Assembly (NCBI RefSeq): GCF_001907195.1
Contig: NZ_LVWA01000002.1
Location: 124,001 to 188,000 of the forward strand
From: Pontibacter flavimaris
Lineage (GTDB): Bacteria > Bacteroidota > Bacteroidia > Cytophagales > Hymenobacteraceae
Direction: 5' to 3'
Length of the DNA: 64,000 nt
The position numbers and the translations under genes were made by a program. Position 1 is the stretch's first letter. The number at the start of each line of letters is the position of its first letter. Under the pieces are notes generated by a model. The model did not search any database, had not been told where the DNA came from, and saw only the letters and a program-made list of their open reading frames with translations. This document shows positions 25,322 to 34,219 of the stretch, in pieces.

Positions 25322-27214
25322 ATGAGCAAGGACAAGTACATCATCATCGATTTTGACAGCACCTTTACGCAGGTAGAGGCCCTGGATGAACTGGGTGCCA
25401 TCTCACTGCAAAACCATCCGGAGCGCGAGCACTTGCTCGACCAGGTAAAACAGATCACCGACAGCGCCATGGCCGGCAAGAGCTCGTTCTCGGAGGGGCT
25501 GACCCAGCGCCTGCGCCTGCTGCAGGCACACCAGCGCCATCTGCCGCAGCTTATCGGCATACTTAAAGAGAAAGTATCGGACTCGATTCGCCGCAACCGC
25601 GAGTTCCTGCACGAGTACGCTGATCAGATCTACATCATCTCCAGCGGCTTTAAGGAGTTCATCACCCCGATCGTAACCGAGTATGGCATTAAGGAGGAAA
25701 ACGTGTATGCGAACACCTTTGAGGTGGACGCGCAGGGCAACCTGACCGGCTTTGACGAGCAGAACCCGCTGAGCCTGGACAAGGGCAAGATAAAACTGCT
25801 GGAGCAGCTGGCGCTTCCGGGCGATGTGTACGTACTGGGCGACGGCTACACCGACTATGAGATTAAAGAGGCCGGGCTGGCCAACAAGTTCTACGCCTTT
25901 ACCGAAAACGTGACCCGCGAAAGCGTGGTGGCCAAGGCCGAGCACATTGCCCCCAGCCTCGACGAATTCCTGTATCAAAATAAATTACCGATGGCTATAT
26001 CCTACCCTAAAAACCGCATCAGTGTGCTGCTGCTAGAGAATGTTCACCCGCAGGCCGTGGAGCTGTTCCGCCACGAGGGCTATCAGGTAGAAACCATTAG
26101 TGGGGCGCTGAGCGAGGAGGAGCTGTGCGAGAAGATAAAGAACGTTTCCATATTGGGCATCCGGAGCAAGACGCACGTAACGCGCAAGGTGCTGGAGCAC
26201 GCCAACCGCCTCATGTGCGTGGGCGCCTTCTGCATCGGCACCAATCAGATAGATCTGGAGGCCTGCCTGGAGGCCGGTATCACCGTATTTAACGCCCCCT
26301 ACAGCAATACCCGCAGCGTGGTGGAGCTGGCTTTGGGTGAGATCATCATGCTGAGCCGCGGTGTGGTAGACAAGAGCAATCTGATGCACCAGGGCAAATG
26401 GGACAAATCGGCCAAGGGCAGCTTCGAGATGCGCGACAAGAAGCTGGGCATTGTGGGCTACGGCAACATTGGCGCGCAGCTGTCGGTGCTGGCCGAGGCC
26501 ATGGGCATGGAAGTATATTACTACGATGTGATAGAGAAGCTGCAGCTGGGCAACGCCCGCAAGGTGAACTCGCTGCACGAGCTGCTCGAAAAAGCCGACA
26601 TCGTGACCCTGCACGTGGACGGCCGCCCGGAGAACAAAAACATGTTTGGCGCGGCGGAGTTTGCCGCCATGAAGGACGGCGCTATCTTCCTGAATTTGAG
26701 CCGCGGGCATGTGGTGGATATTGAGGCGCTGGTGCAAAGTATAAAATCGGGCAAGATAAGCGGCGCGGGTGTGGATGTGTTCCCCGAGGAACCTGCCACC
26801 AACAGCGATCCGTTTGAGAGCGAACTGTGCGGCCTGCCCAACGTGATACTTACCCCGCACGTGGGCGGCAGCACCTCCGAGGCGCAGGAGAACATTGCCA
26901 ACTTCGTGCCCAACCGCATCATGGATTACGTGAACTCGGGCAACACCTATGGCAGCGTGAACTTCCCGAACCTGCAGCTGCCGGAGCTGAAGAACGCCCA
27001 CCGCCTCATCCACATCCACGCCAACGTGCCGGGTGTGCTGGCCAACATCAACCAGGTACTCGCCAAGAACCAGGTCAACATCCTGGGCCAGTACCTGAAA
27101 ACGAACGAGCGCGTGGGCTATGTGATCACCGACATCGACAAGGCTTACGACAAGCAGGTGGTGGGCGATATGAGGCAGGTGCCGCACACCATCAAGTTCC
27201 GCATCCTTTATTAA
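25322..27214 (+). CDS. Phosphoserine phosphatase-phosphoglycerate dehydrogenase fusion
   Basis: A 630-residue two-enzyme fusion of the phosphorylated serine pathway. The N-terminal 220 residues are a HAD-type SerB: D10-F-D12 is the catalytic pair in IIIDFDSTFT, ISSGF is motif II, and VLGDGYTDYEIKEAG is motif IV. From about 230 onward it is SerA: GAFCIGTNQIDL, the NAD-binding GIVGYGNIGAQ, LSRGHVVD, and the catalytic-His region LTPHVGGSTSEAQEN. A C-terminal ACT domain (about 555-630, IHIHANVPGVLANINQVLA) probably gives serine feedback. It thus holds the first and last steps. The middle-step aminotransferase is the next gene. Confidence 0.93.
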   Translation: MSKDKYIIIDFDSTFTQVEALDELGAISLQNHPEREHLLDQVKQITDSAMAGKSSFSEGLTQRLRLLQAHQRHLPQLIGILKEKVSDSIRRNREFLHEYADQIYIISSGFKEFITPIVTEYGIKEENVYANTFEVDAQGNLTGFDEQNPLSLDKGKIKLLEQLALPGDVYVLGDGYTDYEIKEAGLANKFYAFTENVTRESVVAKAEHIAPSLDEFLYQNKLPMAISYPKNRISVLLLENVHPQAVELFRHEGYQVETISGALSEEELCEKIKNVSILGIRSKTHVTRKVLEHANRLMCVGAFCIGTNQIDLEACLEAGITVFNAPYSNTRSVVELALGEIIMLSRGVVDKSNLMHQGKWDKSAKGSFEMRDKKLGIVGYGNIGAQLSVLAEAMGMEVYYYDVIEKLQLGNARKVNSLHELLEKADIVTLHVDGRPENKNMFGAAEFAAMKDGAIFLNLSRGHVVDIEALVQSIKSGKISGAGVDVFPEEPATNSDPFESELCGLPNVILTPHVGGSTSEAQENIANFVPNRIMDYVNSGNTYGSVNFPNLQLPELKNAHRLIHIHANVPGVLANINQVLAKNQVNILGQYLKTNERVGYVITDIDKAYDKQVVGDMRQVPHTIKFRILY

Positions 27215-27454
27215 TGGTGATGAAGTATGATTTTATAGATTAGACTGATTTTATACTTGTAGAGACACTATATTTTGTGTTTTTATACTTTGTGCGACTG
27301 GAGCAGTTCGGTGAATTACGGAAGCTAATCTGATATCCTTGCCGGGTGATATCGTCAGCAAGGATGAACCAGCCGCTCATCAAGTATAAGATCCTGGGAA
27401 TCGCTAAAGTCATACTTCATCACTGGTCTTCATACTTAATTTGAGGTCTCAGTC

Positions 27455-28543
27455 ATGAACAACAAAGTATACTTTACCCCCGGCCCGTCGGAGCTGTACC
27501 CTACGGTGCCGCAGCACATGCAGGAGGCGATGGCGCAGAAAATCGGCACCATCTCGCACCGCAGCAAGCAGTTTCAGGAAATCTATGCCGGCGCTGAAAG
27601 TGGCCTGCGCAAGCTGCTGCAGTTGCCGGATGAGTATGAGGTGTTTTTTGTAGCGTCGGCCACCGAAGTATGGGAGCGGGCCATCCAGAATAATGTGCAG
27701 CGGGAGAGCTTCCATCTGGTGAACGGCTCCTTCTCAAAGCGCTTTTATGAAACCGCAAAAGAACTGGGCCGCGAGGCGCAGCTGCATGAGGTGCCGTTTG
27801 GGCAGGGCTTTGATGTGGAAAGTATAAACGTGCCGGAAACGGCCGAACTGGTGGCACTCATCCAGAACGAGACCAGCTCGGGCGCCTGCCTGCCGGTGGA
27901 GGACATCAACCGGTTCCGCGAGAAAGCTTCTGACGATGCGCTCATTTACGTGGATGCGGTATCCTCCCTTCCCTACCCCGCCTTTGATTATACGCTGGTG
28001 GACTCGGTATACTTTTCGGTGCAGAAGTGCTTTGGTTTGCCCGCTGGCCTGGGCGTGTGGCTCGTAAACGACCGCTGCATGGCCAAAGCCCGCGCGCTGC
28101 AGGAGAGCGGCCTTTCTATTGGCTCCTACCATACCCTGCCCACTCTCCTGGAGAAAGCCCTGGTGAGCCAAACCGTGGAAACGCCAAATGTGCTGAACAT
28201 CTACCTGCTTGGCAAGGTACTCGAGGATATGAACCGCAAGGGCGTGGCCACCATCCGGCAGGAAACAGAGGCCAAGGCAGCCCAGATTTATACTTTCCTG
28301 GAGCAGAGCACCGTCTTTTCACCGGCTGTAGAAAACCCGAAGCATCGCTCCAAAACCACTATTGTGGCCAACACCAGCATACCCGCTTCAGAAGTAAACA
28401 GCCATTTAGCTAAATATGATTTGCAGGTAGGCAGTGGCTACGGCAAGTATAAAGACAGCCAGATCCGAATCGCCAACTTCCCCGCCCACAGCATGGAGCA
28501 GGTGGAGAGGCTGCTGGAAAAGCTGAGGGAGTTAGAAAATTAG
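27455..28543 (+). CDS. Class V aminotransferase, likely phosphoserine aminotransferase
   Basis: A 362-residue PLP enzyme. The N terminus YFTPGPSELYPTVP and TISHRSKQFQEIY fit class V aminotransferases of the SerC/alanine-glyoxylate group. VYFSVQKCFGLPAGLGVW holds the PLP lysine. The stretch PDEYEVFFVASATEVWERA resembles SerC of the mycobacterial type more than E. coli SerC. Its place 240 bases after the SerB-SerA fusion completes the serine pathway, so SerC is the best call. The start lies close to overlapping AAGTATA/TATACTT copies (near 27466). Confidence 0.8.
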   Translation: MNNKVYFTPGPSELYPTVPQHMQEAMAQKIGTISHRSKQFQEIYAGAESGLRKLLQLPDEYEVFFVASATEVWERAIQNNVQRESFHLVNGSFSKRFYETAKELGREAQLHEVPFGQGFDVESINVPETAELVALIQNETSSGACLPVEDINRFREKASDDALIYVDAVSSLPYPAFDYTLVDSVYFSVQKCFGLPAGLGVWLVNDRCMAKARALQESGLSIGSYHTLPTLLEKALVSQTVETPNVLNIYLLGKVLEDMNRKGVATIRQETEAKAAQIYTFLEQSTVFSPAVENPKHRSKTTIVANTSIPASEVNSHLAKYDLQVGSGYGKYKDSQIRIANFPAHSMEQVERLLEKLRELEN

Positions 28544-28575
28544 AGAGTTTGGGAGTTAAAGAGTTAACTATTCTG

Positions 28576-28633
28576 AAGTATAAATGAGAGCGGCTGGCAC
28601 TACTTATAGTGCCAGCCGCTCTCATTTATACTT
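28576..28633. terminator. Palindromic terminator with inverted AAGTATA pair
   Basis: AAGTATAAATGAGAGC and GCTCTCATTTATACTT form the lower part of a near-perfect stem. GGCTGGCACTA and TAGTGCCAGCC form the upper part, with a four-base loop CTTA. The stem is 27 bp and the iterated heptamer occupies its base on both sides. It lies after the serC-like gene. Confidence 0.85.
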
Positions 28634-28639
28634 TGTCGT

Positions 28640-28704
28640 ATCCTGCCGAAAGTTTAGCGGTAGCGTAACTGGTGGCTGAGTATGGAGCAAGTTTGCAACT
28701 TGTT
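28640..28704 (+). repeat. Inverted repeat arm, left
   Basis: Contains AGTTTAGCGGTAGCGTAA, then GGCTGAGTATGGAGCAAG and TTTGCAACTTG. The same sequence on the other strand lies at 28921-28988 with only a few changes. The two arms enclose about 215 bases. Confidence 0.8.
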
Positions 28705-28920
28705 TTGCTTTGGAAAAGCAAGAGCTGCTGAGGCGTTGGCTATACTTGATACTTGAATTAATCAGCTTTCATACTTCGTCCCTGCAGTATGCCGAAGTAT
28801 AAATTGTTGGTGATAACACCAACAATGGTGAGAAAAAGCGCTGGGTATACTTCATACTTTGGTCACGACTAATTAAAGTATAAAATATCTGCCAACCTAT
28901 ACTTTTCTGCTGGCACAGGA

Positions 28921-28988
28921 AGCAAGTTGCAAACTTGCTCCATACTCAGCCACATTTACGCTACCGCTAAACTTGCGGCAGAACTTTC
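28921..28988 (-). repeat. Inverted repeat arm, right
   Basis: Reverse complement of the left arm at 28640-28704, including CTTGCTCCATACTCAGCC and TTACGCTACCGCTAAACT. No transposase lies between the arms. Confidence 0.8.
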
Positions 28989-29020
28989 TAACTTTTTAAC
29001 CTTCTAACCTTCTAACTCTA

Positions 29021-29569
29021 TTAGCTTCCAAACGTCTGCCTTACTTCCTGCTTCACCAGGTTAATGGCCTGGGCGGTGGGGTCCTGCTCGTTTACCAGCA
29101 CGGTCTCCAGCACGCGCTTGGCCAGGTCGGTGCCGCGGGCGGCTTCGGGTAACTCCTGGTAGGTTTTGTTGATGAGCTTCACCACATCCTCGCGGGCGTG
29201 GTTTACCTGCTGCCAGGCCTTCTCGCTCATGTACACCTGCTGCGACATGTTGTGGTTGAACTCGTTGCGGATCTCGGAGAGCAGCAGGCGGTGGTACTCG
29301 GCCGCCGTTTGCCCGGCCGGGCTTACGCGCAGCAGCAGGTTGCTGGGCGTAATGCGCTCGAGCAGCAGCACCACGCGCTCATAGGCCTGCAGGCGTATCG
29401 GGGTGATGGTCTTAGAGTTATTGCTCTCTTTCTGCTGCGCGCGCTCTGCCCGCAGGCGGTCTTCGCGCTCGTAGTGCTTCTGCAGCAAAAAGTATAATCC
29501 TGCTACCAGCACCAGGGCGGGCAGGGCAAGTTTTATCAGTTCTATGAGTAAAGCAAAAAAATTAACCAT
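29021..29569 (-). CDS. Membrane-anchored protein of unknown function
   Basis: A 182-residue protein with one N-terminal membrane segment (FFALLIELIKLALPALVLVAGLYFLL, residues 4-29). A charged, helical cytoplasmic part follows: KHYEREDRLRAERAQQKESN, then AYERVVLLLERITPSNLLLRV and a later amphipathic domain. It resembles a family of small conserved Bacteroidota membrane proteins, but I cannot name a function. It is monocistronic and divergent from the IscA-like gene. Confidence 0.7.
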   Translation of the reverse strand: MVNFFALLIELIKLALPALVLVAGLYFLLQKHYEREDRLRAERAQQKESNNSKTITPIRLQAYERVVLLLERITPSNLLLRVSPAGQTAAEYHRLLLSEIRNEFNHNMSQQVYMSEKAWQQVNHAREDVVKLINKTYQELPEAARGTDLAKRVLETVLVNEQDPTAQAINLVKQEVRQTFGS

Positions 29570-29727
29570 GTTCGCTGTCTTTGAAAGTATAAATATCGCA
29601 AAAAATTAATTCTGCGGGCATGAATCATTTTCTTCCTTTGCCTGTTTACTAGGTACAACGTAGCGTCAGCAAGCATCTTTATAGAATATTGCGTAAGTTT
29701 GTGGCTACAAATAAAGACATTCATACT

Positions 29728-30075
29728 ATGGCAACAGAAACTAAGACTGCACCGATAACCCTGACAGAAAAAGCCTTGCATGAGGTTAAGAATATATTGA
29801 AGGAGAAAAACGTACCAGCTGAGTATGGCCTGCGCATTGGTGTGCAGGGCGGTGGCTGCTCCGGGCTTTCCTACCTGTTGGGCTTCGACAAGCCGAAAGA
29901 GTCAGATGAGACGTTCGAGCTGGACGGCGTAACGCTAATCATGGACAAGAAGCACGGCATGTACGTGATGGGCATGGAGGTTGATTTCCAGGACGGCCTG
30001 AACGCCCGTGGCTTTATCTTCAACAACCCACAGGCTAGCAGCACCTGCGGCTGCGGAAGCTCTTTCTCCGCTTAA
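29728..30075 (+). CDS. A-type iron-sulfur carrier (IscA/SufA/ErpA family)
   Basis: The ATG at 29728 (MATETKTAPITLTEKALHEV) is chosen; 13 upstream codons are open but unlike the family. The 115-residue protein has the three family cysteines: one in GVQGGGCSGLSYLLGFD and two in the C-terminal STCGCGSSF. It carries Fe-S clusters to target proteins in the cytoplasm. No isc or suf genes are adjacent. A terminator at 30103-30140 follows. Confidence 0.92.
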   Translation: MATETKTAPITLTEKALHEVKNILKEKNVPAEYGLRIGVQGGGCSGLSYLLGFDKPKESDETFELDGVTLIMDKKHGMYVMGMEVDFQDGLNARGFIFNNPQASSTCGCGSSFSA

Positions 30076-30102
30076 TTTAGAAAACCTTCTTTCTCTTAGA
30101 TA

Positions 30103-30140
30103 GACAAAGCCCGGCTGCATAAGCCGGGCTTTGTTGTTTT
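30103..30140 (+). terminator. Terminator of the IscA-like gene
   Basis: ACAAAGCCCGGCT pairs with AGCCGGGCTTTGT and is followed by TGTTTT, about 28 bases after the stop codon. Confidence 0.88.
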
Positions 30141-30376
30141 AGACTGTATAACTTCGCCTTCTGCGGGCGCGTATTTGCAACTCGTATCCTGCTATGGTGT
30201 CGGGTCTCTGACTCGACTGGCCCGCAGAGCCATATTTATACTTCGGCTGTGCTACCATACTTGCTGCTATACTTGCCAATGACAGCGACAACACCGTCCC
30301 TCTTTTGTCATCCTGAAAGGATCTTGTGGGCAAGCTGCTGCAAGCGTATCCTTCCTACTTTCAGATTTATACTTGC

Positions 30377-30620
30377 ATAGCCGCTGCTTCCTGCTTCCTG
30401 ACACAAGCTATACTTGTTAGCTACCATTCATCCACGGCTTTACAACCTGCATTGTTTCATTTCTGACTGTGGTGCTCTCAAGCCCGAGAGGGCTCGTCCT
30501 TTGGCATCGCGCTGTGTTCCCTTCCTTTGCTCCTACGTCGCAATGCCGCCAAGGCGGCACCGGAATCTCACAAGGCGCTCAACGGAAAGACTGGGTATCA
30601 TTTCGATAGCCGCTGCTATT
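30377..30620 (+). repeat. Dispersed ~250 bp repeat, copy B
   Basis: Shares with copy A the blocks ACACAAGCTATACTT, GTGCTCTCAAGCCCGAGAG, GGCATCGCGCTGTGTTCCC, CACCGGAATCTCACAAGG and CTGGGTATCATT, in the same order and orientation. Differences are point changes and a few indels. Confidence 0.75.
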
Positions 30621-30782
30621 TGTCATCTCGACCTCTGTGAGAAATCTCTTTAGAATCCTAGATAGATCTCTCACAGCTACTATACCTCCCTCTCCTATTC
30701 TTAAGAGAGGGCTAGGGAGAGGTAAAATGGGCTGGCAGCCTTGTATCACTCTCTAACCCCTAAACTCCCAAACCCTCTAACT

Positions 30783-31667
30783 CTAAAACGTTCTCGTCAT
30801 ACTTTCTGGCACCACAAGTATAAAATCGGCCTTCTGCCTGTTTTCTTCAGCTAGGTTTTCCAGATCGGACTGCAATACCGTGGTGATGGTGCGGGTTTTT
30901 ACCTGCGGCCTCAGCTGCCTGAGGTACCAGCCAATGCCCTCGAAATTATCGGAGTGGTAAGCGCCGTTCAGGTGAAGCACCTGCCTGCCTTGCTGCACCT
31001 GCCCAAGTATAAAGTGCGCCATGGTGGCATCCTTCAGCGCCTACGCCTGCACAATGTTTATACTTTTGGTGTTGCCGTGCGTGCCGCCACCGAACATCGC
31101 CATCATCCCCTTATAGCCCGGAAGCTCCATATCCACAGTGATCGGCAGCGGGGCAATATACTTCCTGGCCTCCTGTGAGATGCCTTCCAAAGCGGACAGG
31201 CTGCCGCCAGAAACCATGGCCGCATAGCGGCGCGGCACGTTAGTGGCGATAAAGGGGATACGCTGCTCCTTGGCAAAGCGCACCACCGGCCTGTAGTCGG
31301 TGGCGTAGTTGGGCCACGGCCTTGCCTCCTGCTCAAAGTTCTTCTCCGGCGCCTGTCCCGCCAGGTACTCGTCCAGCACCAGTTGCACATCGGCCTCAAA
31401 CATCTCGGCGCCTATGGCAAATTTTTGCGGGTTCTCCCGGTGCAGGTCTTTGGCCACCTCCAGCTGCAACCAGTGCGCGATCGGGTCGTTGTGCTGCTCG
31501 CCAAAGAGTATAACCTCCGCCTCTTCCAGCTCCTTCAGCATTTTGCCATACTGTATACTTTTGCCCTCCGCCGTGAACAGCTGGTAGGCAGGTTTGTTCT
31601 TTTTCTGCGCCATGGCTCCTGTGGTTATTACCAATAAGAGTAGTGTCAGGAGTTTATACTTTATCAT
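30783..31667 (-). pseudogene. ChaN-like haem-binding protein gene with internal stop
   Basis: A ChaN/DUF399-family gene (iron-regulated, haem-binding, Tiki superfamily). The first 208 codons run from a signal peptide (MIKYKLLTLLLLVITTGAMAQ) through ILFGEQHNDPIAHWLQ and AIGAEMFEADVQ to NIVQA. A TAG at about 31041-31043 interrupts the frame where CAG (Gln) would fit. The same frame then continues ALKDATMAHFILGQ to PESMTRTF at 30783. Without the TAG the product would have the normal family end. It may be a pseudogene, a recent mutation, a sequencing error or a read-through product. The second part could start at the internal ATG at 31022, but would make only a fragment. Confidence 0.8.
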
Positions 31668-31700
31668 GTTTATTCATTTGATTTTATACTTCAAGATAAT

Positions 31701-31732
31701 AAAAATAGCCGGCACCCAAGGCACCGGCTATT
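31701..31732 (-). terminator. Terminator of the Nat-type ABC operon
   Basis: On the minus strand AATAGCCGG...CCGGCTATT folds into a hairpin with TTTTATT after it. It lies about 30 bases beyond the permease stop and is bracketed by TATACTT copies. Confidence 0.8.
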
Positions 31733-31761
31733 GCTATACTTTAACGTATGGCTGTCTATAC

Positions 31762-33120
31762 TTACACCCTATAAAACAGCCACTTCGAGAGCTCCTTGTA
31801 GTTTACTTTCTTGCCGTACATCAGGATACCCACGCGGTAGATGCGGCTGGCAATCCAGGTGGTGAACACGAAGCCGGCTACCAGCAGGCCCATCGAGAGC
31901 AGCAGTTCCCAGGCAGGCACGCCAAACGGCACGCGCACCATCATCACAATCGGCGAAGTGAGCGGGATCATGGACATCCAGAAAGCCACCGGCCCGTCCG
32001 GGTTTTTGAGCACGATGGAGTACGACATGATAAAGGCAATGACCAGCGGAATGGTGATCGGCATCATGAACTGCTGCGTGTCCGTTTCGTTGTCCACGGC
32101 AGCGCCGATGGCCCCGAACAGCGAGCCGTAGAGCAGGTAGCCGCCCAGAAAGTAAAACAGGAAGCAACCGAAGATTAGGGCCACCGGCAGGTTGGCAAAG
32201 CTTTCTTTCACATCGCTGAAGGTACTGGCAAACTCATCCTGCCCCTGCGGATTGTCCATGGCGGTTGGGTCGTCGGAAGCCACTTCCTCGCCTTGCGCTG
32301 CCATTTGCCCGGCCGCGTACTGCGCCGCCGGCGATGGCGCCGCATCCACCCCAAAGGCAGCCGAAACGGCCGTTACCGCTATAAACGAAAGGACAATCCA
32401 GAGCAGGAACTGCGTGAGGCCCACGGCGGCGATGCCCACGATCTTACCCATCATCAGCTGGAACGGCTTCACCGAGGAGATCATCACCTCCACAATACGG
32501 CTGGTCTTCTCCTCTATCACCCCGCGCATGATCTGCACGCCGTACAGGAAAATAAAGAAGTAGATGATCACGGCCGCGGCCACACCCGCCACCGAGGTAA
32601 TGATGGCATTGTTGTCTTTTTCGCCCTGCGCGCTCAGGTTAACGGCCGTCAGCTTCACGTTGGCCTTTATCTTATCCAGCGTCTCGCGGTCGAGGCCGGA
32701 GGCGAGGTAGCGCTGGTTCTCGATCTCCTTTTCCAGCATGTTCTCCAGGCGCACCTGCGTTTGGATGCTGATGTTCTTTTTGCCGTACACCACGAAGCCC
32801 TTAGGCTCTTCTATGGTCATTTCCGGGATGTAGAGCAGCGCCGTGTTGTCAGTTTCCTGGTACAGCAGCTTGGCCTGGTCCAGCGTGCCGGCCAATGGTA
32901 TAAAGGCGACGTCTTCCTTGCTTTCCAGCTTGCCCTCGAACAGGCCGCTCTCGTCGAGCACCATCACCGTCTCCGCCTCATCCGACATGCTTATAAGCAG
33001 GCCCGGCAGGATCATGAAGGTAGCCAGCAGCAGCGGCGTGAGCAGCGTCATGATGATAAAGCTCTTCTTGCGAACGCGCGTGAGGTACTCGCGCTGTACG
33101 ATCAGCCAGATTTTATGCAT
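31762..33120 (-). CDS. ABC-2 type export permease (NatB-like)
   Basis: A 452-residue ABC-2 family membrane subunit. One N-terminal membrane helix (IIMTLLTPLLLATFMILPGLLI, about 22-43) is followed by a large extracytoplasmic domain of about 140 residues. A cluster of helices starts near 185 (AAVIIYFFIFLYGVQIMRGVIEEKTSRIVEVMISSVKPFQLMMGK). The EEKTSRIVEVMISS segment is the typical ABC-2/NatB cytoplasmic motif. Between helices is a Gln/Asp/Ala-rich stretch (about 265-305). It overlaps the upstream ATPase gene by 8 bases. Substrate unknown; NatAB of Bacillus exports Na+. Confidence 0.9.
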   Translation of the reverse strand: MHKIWLIVQREYLTRVRKKSFIIMTLLTPLLLATFMILPGLLISMSDEAETVMVLDESGLFEGKLESKEDVAFIPLAGTLDQAKLLYQETDNTALLYIPEMTIEEPKGFVVYGKKNISIQTQVRLENMLEKEIENQRYLASGLDRETLDKIKANVKLTAVNLSAQGEKDNNAIITSVAGVAAAVIIYFFIFLYGVQIMRGVIEEKTSRIVEVMISSVKPFQLMMGKIVGIAAVGLTQFLLWIVLSFIAVTAVSAAFGVDAAPSPAAQYAAGQMAAQGEEVASDDPTAMDNPQGQDEFASTFSDVKESFANLPVALIFGCFLFYFLGGYLLYGSLFGAIGAAVDNETDTQQFMMPITIPLVIAFIMSYSIVLKNPDGPVAFWMSMIPLTSPIVMMVRVPFGVPAWELLLSMGLLVAGFVFTTWIASRIYRVGILMYGKKVNYKELSKWLFYRV

Positions 33121-34024
33121 GGTGTGTTTCGGTTACTTTTCGGATGAAGATTTCGTTTATACTTGGCACCAGCTCCACAAAGGAGTGCACCTCCACGCGC
33201 TGGATCAGGTAGCGCAGCAAATCGTTTGGCGAGGTGTTGTTGAGCAGCCGCACGTTGGCCCTGAAAATGCCGTGGTTGCTGTGCTGCTCCAGCACTTCAA
33301 AATCAGGTGAGGTAATCATCAGCTGCCCGTTGCCGATCACCTGGTAGGTGTCCGTCTTATAGGTATCTCTTATCTCTTTTACCGGACCGTCCAGTACTTT
33401 CTGCGCCCGATTTATCAGGGCAATATTATCGCAAAGCTCCTCCACCGACTCCATGCGGTGCGTGGAGAAAATGATGGTGGCGCCCCGCTCGCGCAGGCTC
33501 AGGATCTCGTCTTTTATCAGGTTGGCATTGATGGGGTCGAAGCCGGAGAAAGGCTCGTCCAGGATAATGAGCGAGGGCTCGTGCAGCACCGTGGCGATGA
33601 ACTGCACCTTCTGCTGCATGCCCTTCGATAGGTCCTCAATATGCTTGCCCAGCCACTCGCGTATCTCAAAGCGGTCTACCCAGGTTTTGATGCGGGCGGT
33701 GGCGTCCTCCTTGCTCAGGCCCTTGAGCTGGGCCAGGTACAGCAGTTGCTCCCCCACCTTCATCTTTTTGTACAGGCCGCGCTCCTCGGGCAGGTAGCCC
33801 ATATCCTTGATGTGGTCGGGCCTCAAACGCTCGCCTTTGAAGTATATCTTGCCGCTGTCGGCGCCGGTAATTTGGGTAATGATGCGGATGAGCGATGTTT
33901 TACCCGCGCCGTTGGGGCCGAGCAGGCCGAAAATGCAGCCCTGCGGAATATCGAAGCTCACGTTGTCAAGGGCGGTGTGGTTAGCGTAGGTTTTGGTCAC
34001 GCCTTCAATCTTCAGAATACTCAA
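33113..34024 (-). CDS. ABC transporter ATP-binding protein (NatA-like)
   Basis: A 303-residue ABC ATPase. Walker A is GPNGAGKTS (about 36-44), the signature is DLSKGMQQKVQF, Walker B is LIILDEPFSGFDP, and the His-switch is FSTHRMESVEEL. A C-terminal extension of about 80 residues resembles that of NatA-type ATPases. It overlaps the permease gene by 8 bases, so the two make one transporter. The nearest homologues are Na+ or antibiotic exporters; the substrate cannot be told. Confidence 0.93.
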   Translation of the reverse strand: MSILKIEGVTKTYANHTALDNVSFDIPQGCIFGLLGPNGAGKTSLIRIITQITGADSGKIYFKGERLRPDHIKDMGYLPEERGLYKKMKVGEQLLYLAQLKGLSKEDATARIKTWVDRFEIREWLGKHIEDLSKGMQQKVQFIATVLHEPSLIILDEPFSGFDPINANLIKDEILSLRERGATIIFSTHRMESVEELCDNIALINRAQKVLDGPVKEIRDTYKTDTYQVIGNGQLMITSPDFEVLEQHSNHGIFRANVRLLNNTSPNDLLRYLIQRVEVHSFVELVPSINEIFIRKVTETHHA

Positions 34025-34155
34025 GGGTGTTGGGATTTAGTTTACTCAAATATAACTATAATGCTGTAGAGTACAGGTGACCAGCAGTAGTTAATCGACT
34101 AAGCAAAGTATAAAACGGACTAAATAGCGGTTACGCCGGATGTAGAAAGTATAAA

Positions 34156-34199
34156 AGAAAAGCCCGGCTCCCGTGTGTATACGGAGAACCGGGCTAAAA
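34156..34199 (-). terminator. Terminator after dnaJ
   Basis: AGCCCGG...CCGGGCT stem, read on the minus strand after the dnaJ stop at 34220, with CTTTTCTTTT downstream. An AAGTATA copy lies just beyond it (34147). Confidence 0.8.
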
Positions 34200-34219
34200 C
34201 TATTGTTCGGGAAGGTCTT

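Larger units (their letters stand above)
28544..29020. other. Intergenic region with terminator and large inverted repeat
   Basis: About 475 bases without a gene. It holds the long palindromic terminator (28576-28633), the two arms of a ~60-base inverted repeat (28640-28704 and 28921-28988), and at least six AAGTATA/TATACTT copies between them. TTGGTG...CACCAA near 28804 is a further small inverted pair. Confidence 0.6.
30076..30782. other. Repeat-rich intergenic region
   Basis: About 700 bases without a credible gene. It holds the iscA terminator, several TATACTT copies, dispersed-repeat copy B (30377-30620), an inverted pair CTGTGAGAAATCT/AGATCTCTCACAG (about 30635-30675) and a CCCTCTCC...GAGAGGG palindrome (about 30684-30722). 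The ORFs visible here lie inside repeats and are rejected. Confidence 0.6.

Noticed and set aside
26033..27187. Long antisense ORF (384 codons) opposite the SerB-SerA gene
   Set aside because: His/Val/Leu-rich shadow of a G+C-rich gene; no family features, and the sense gene is clear.
27337..27367. TCCTTGC/GCAAGGA hairpin between SerB-SerA and the aminotransferase
   Set aside because: No T-run and no riboswitch features; noted only as a weak fold.
30414..30653. 79-codon ORF in copy B
   Set aside because: Same reason; composition is that of the repeat.
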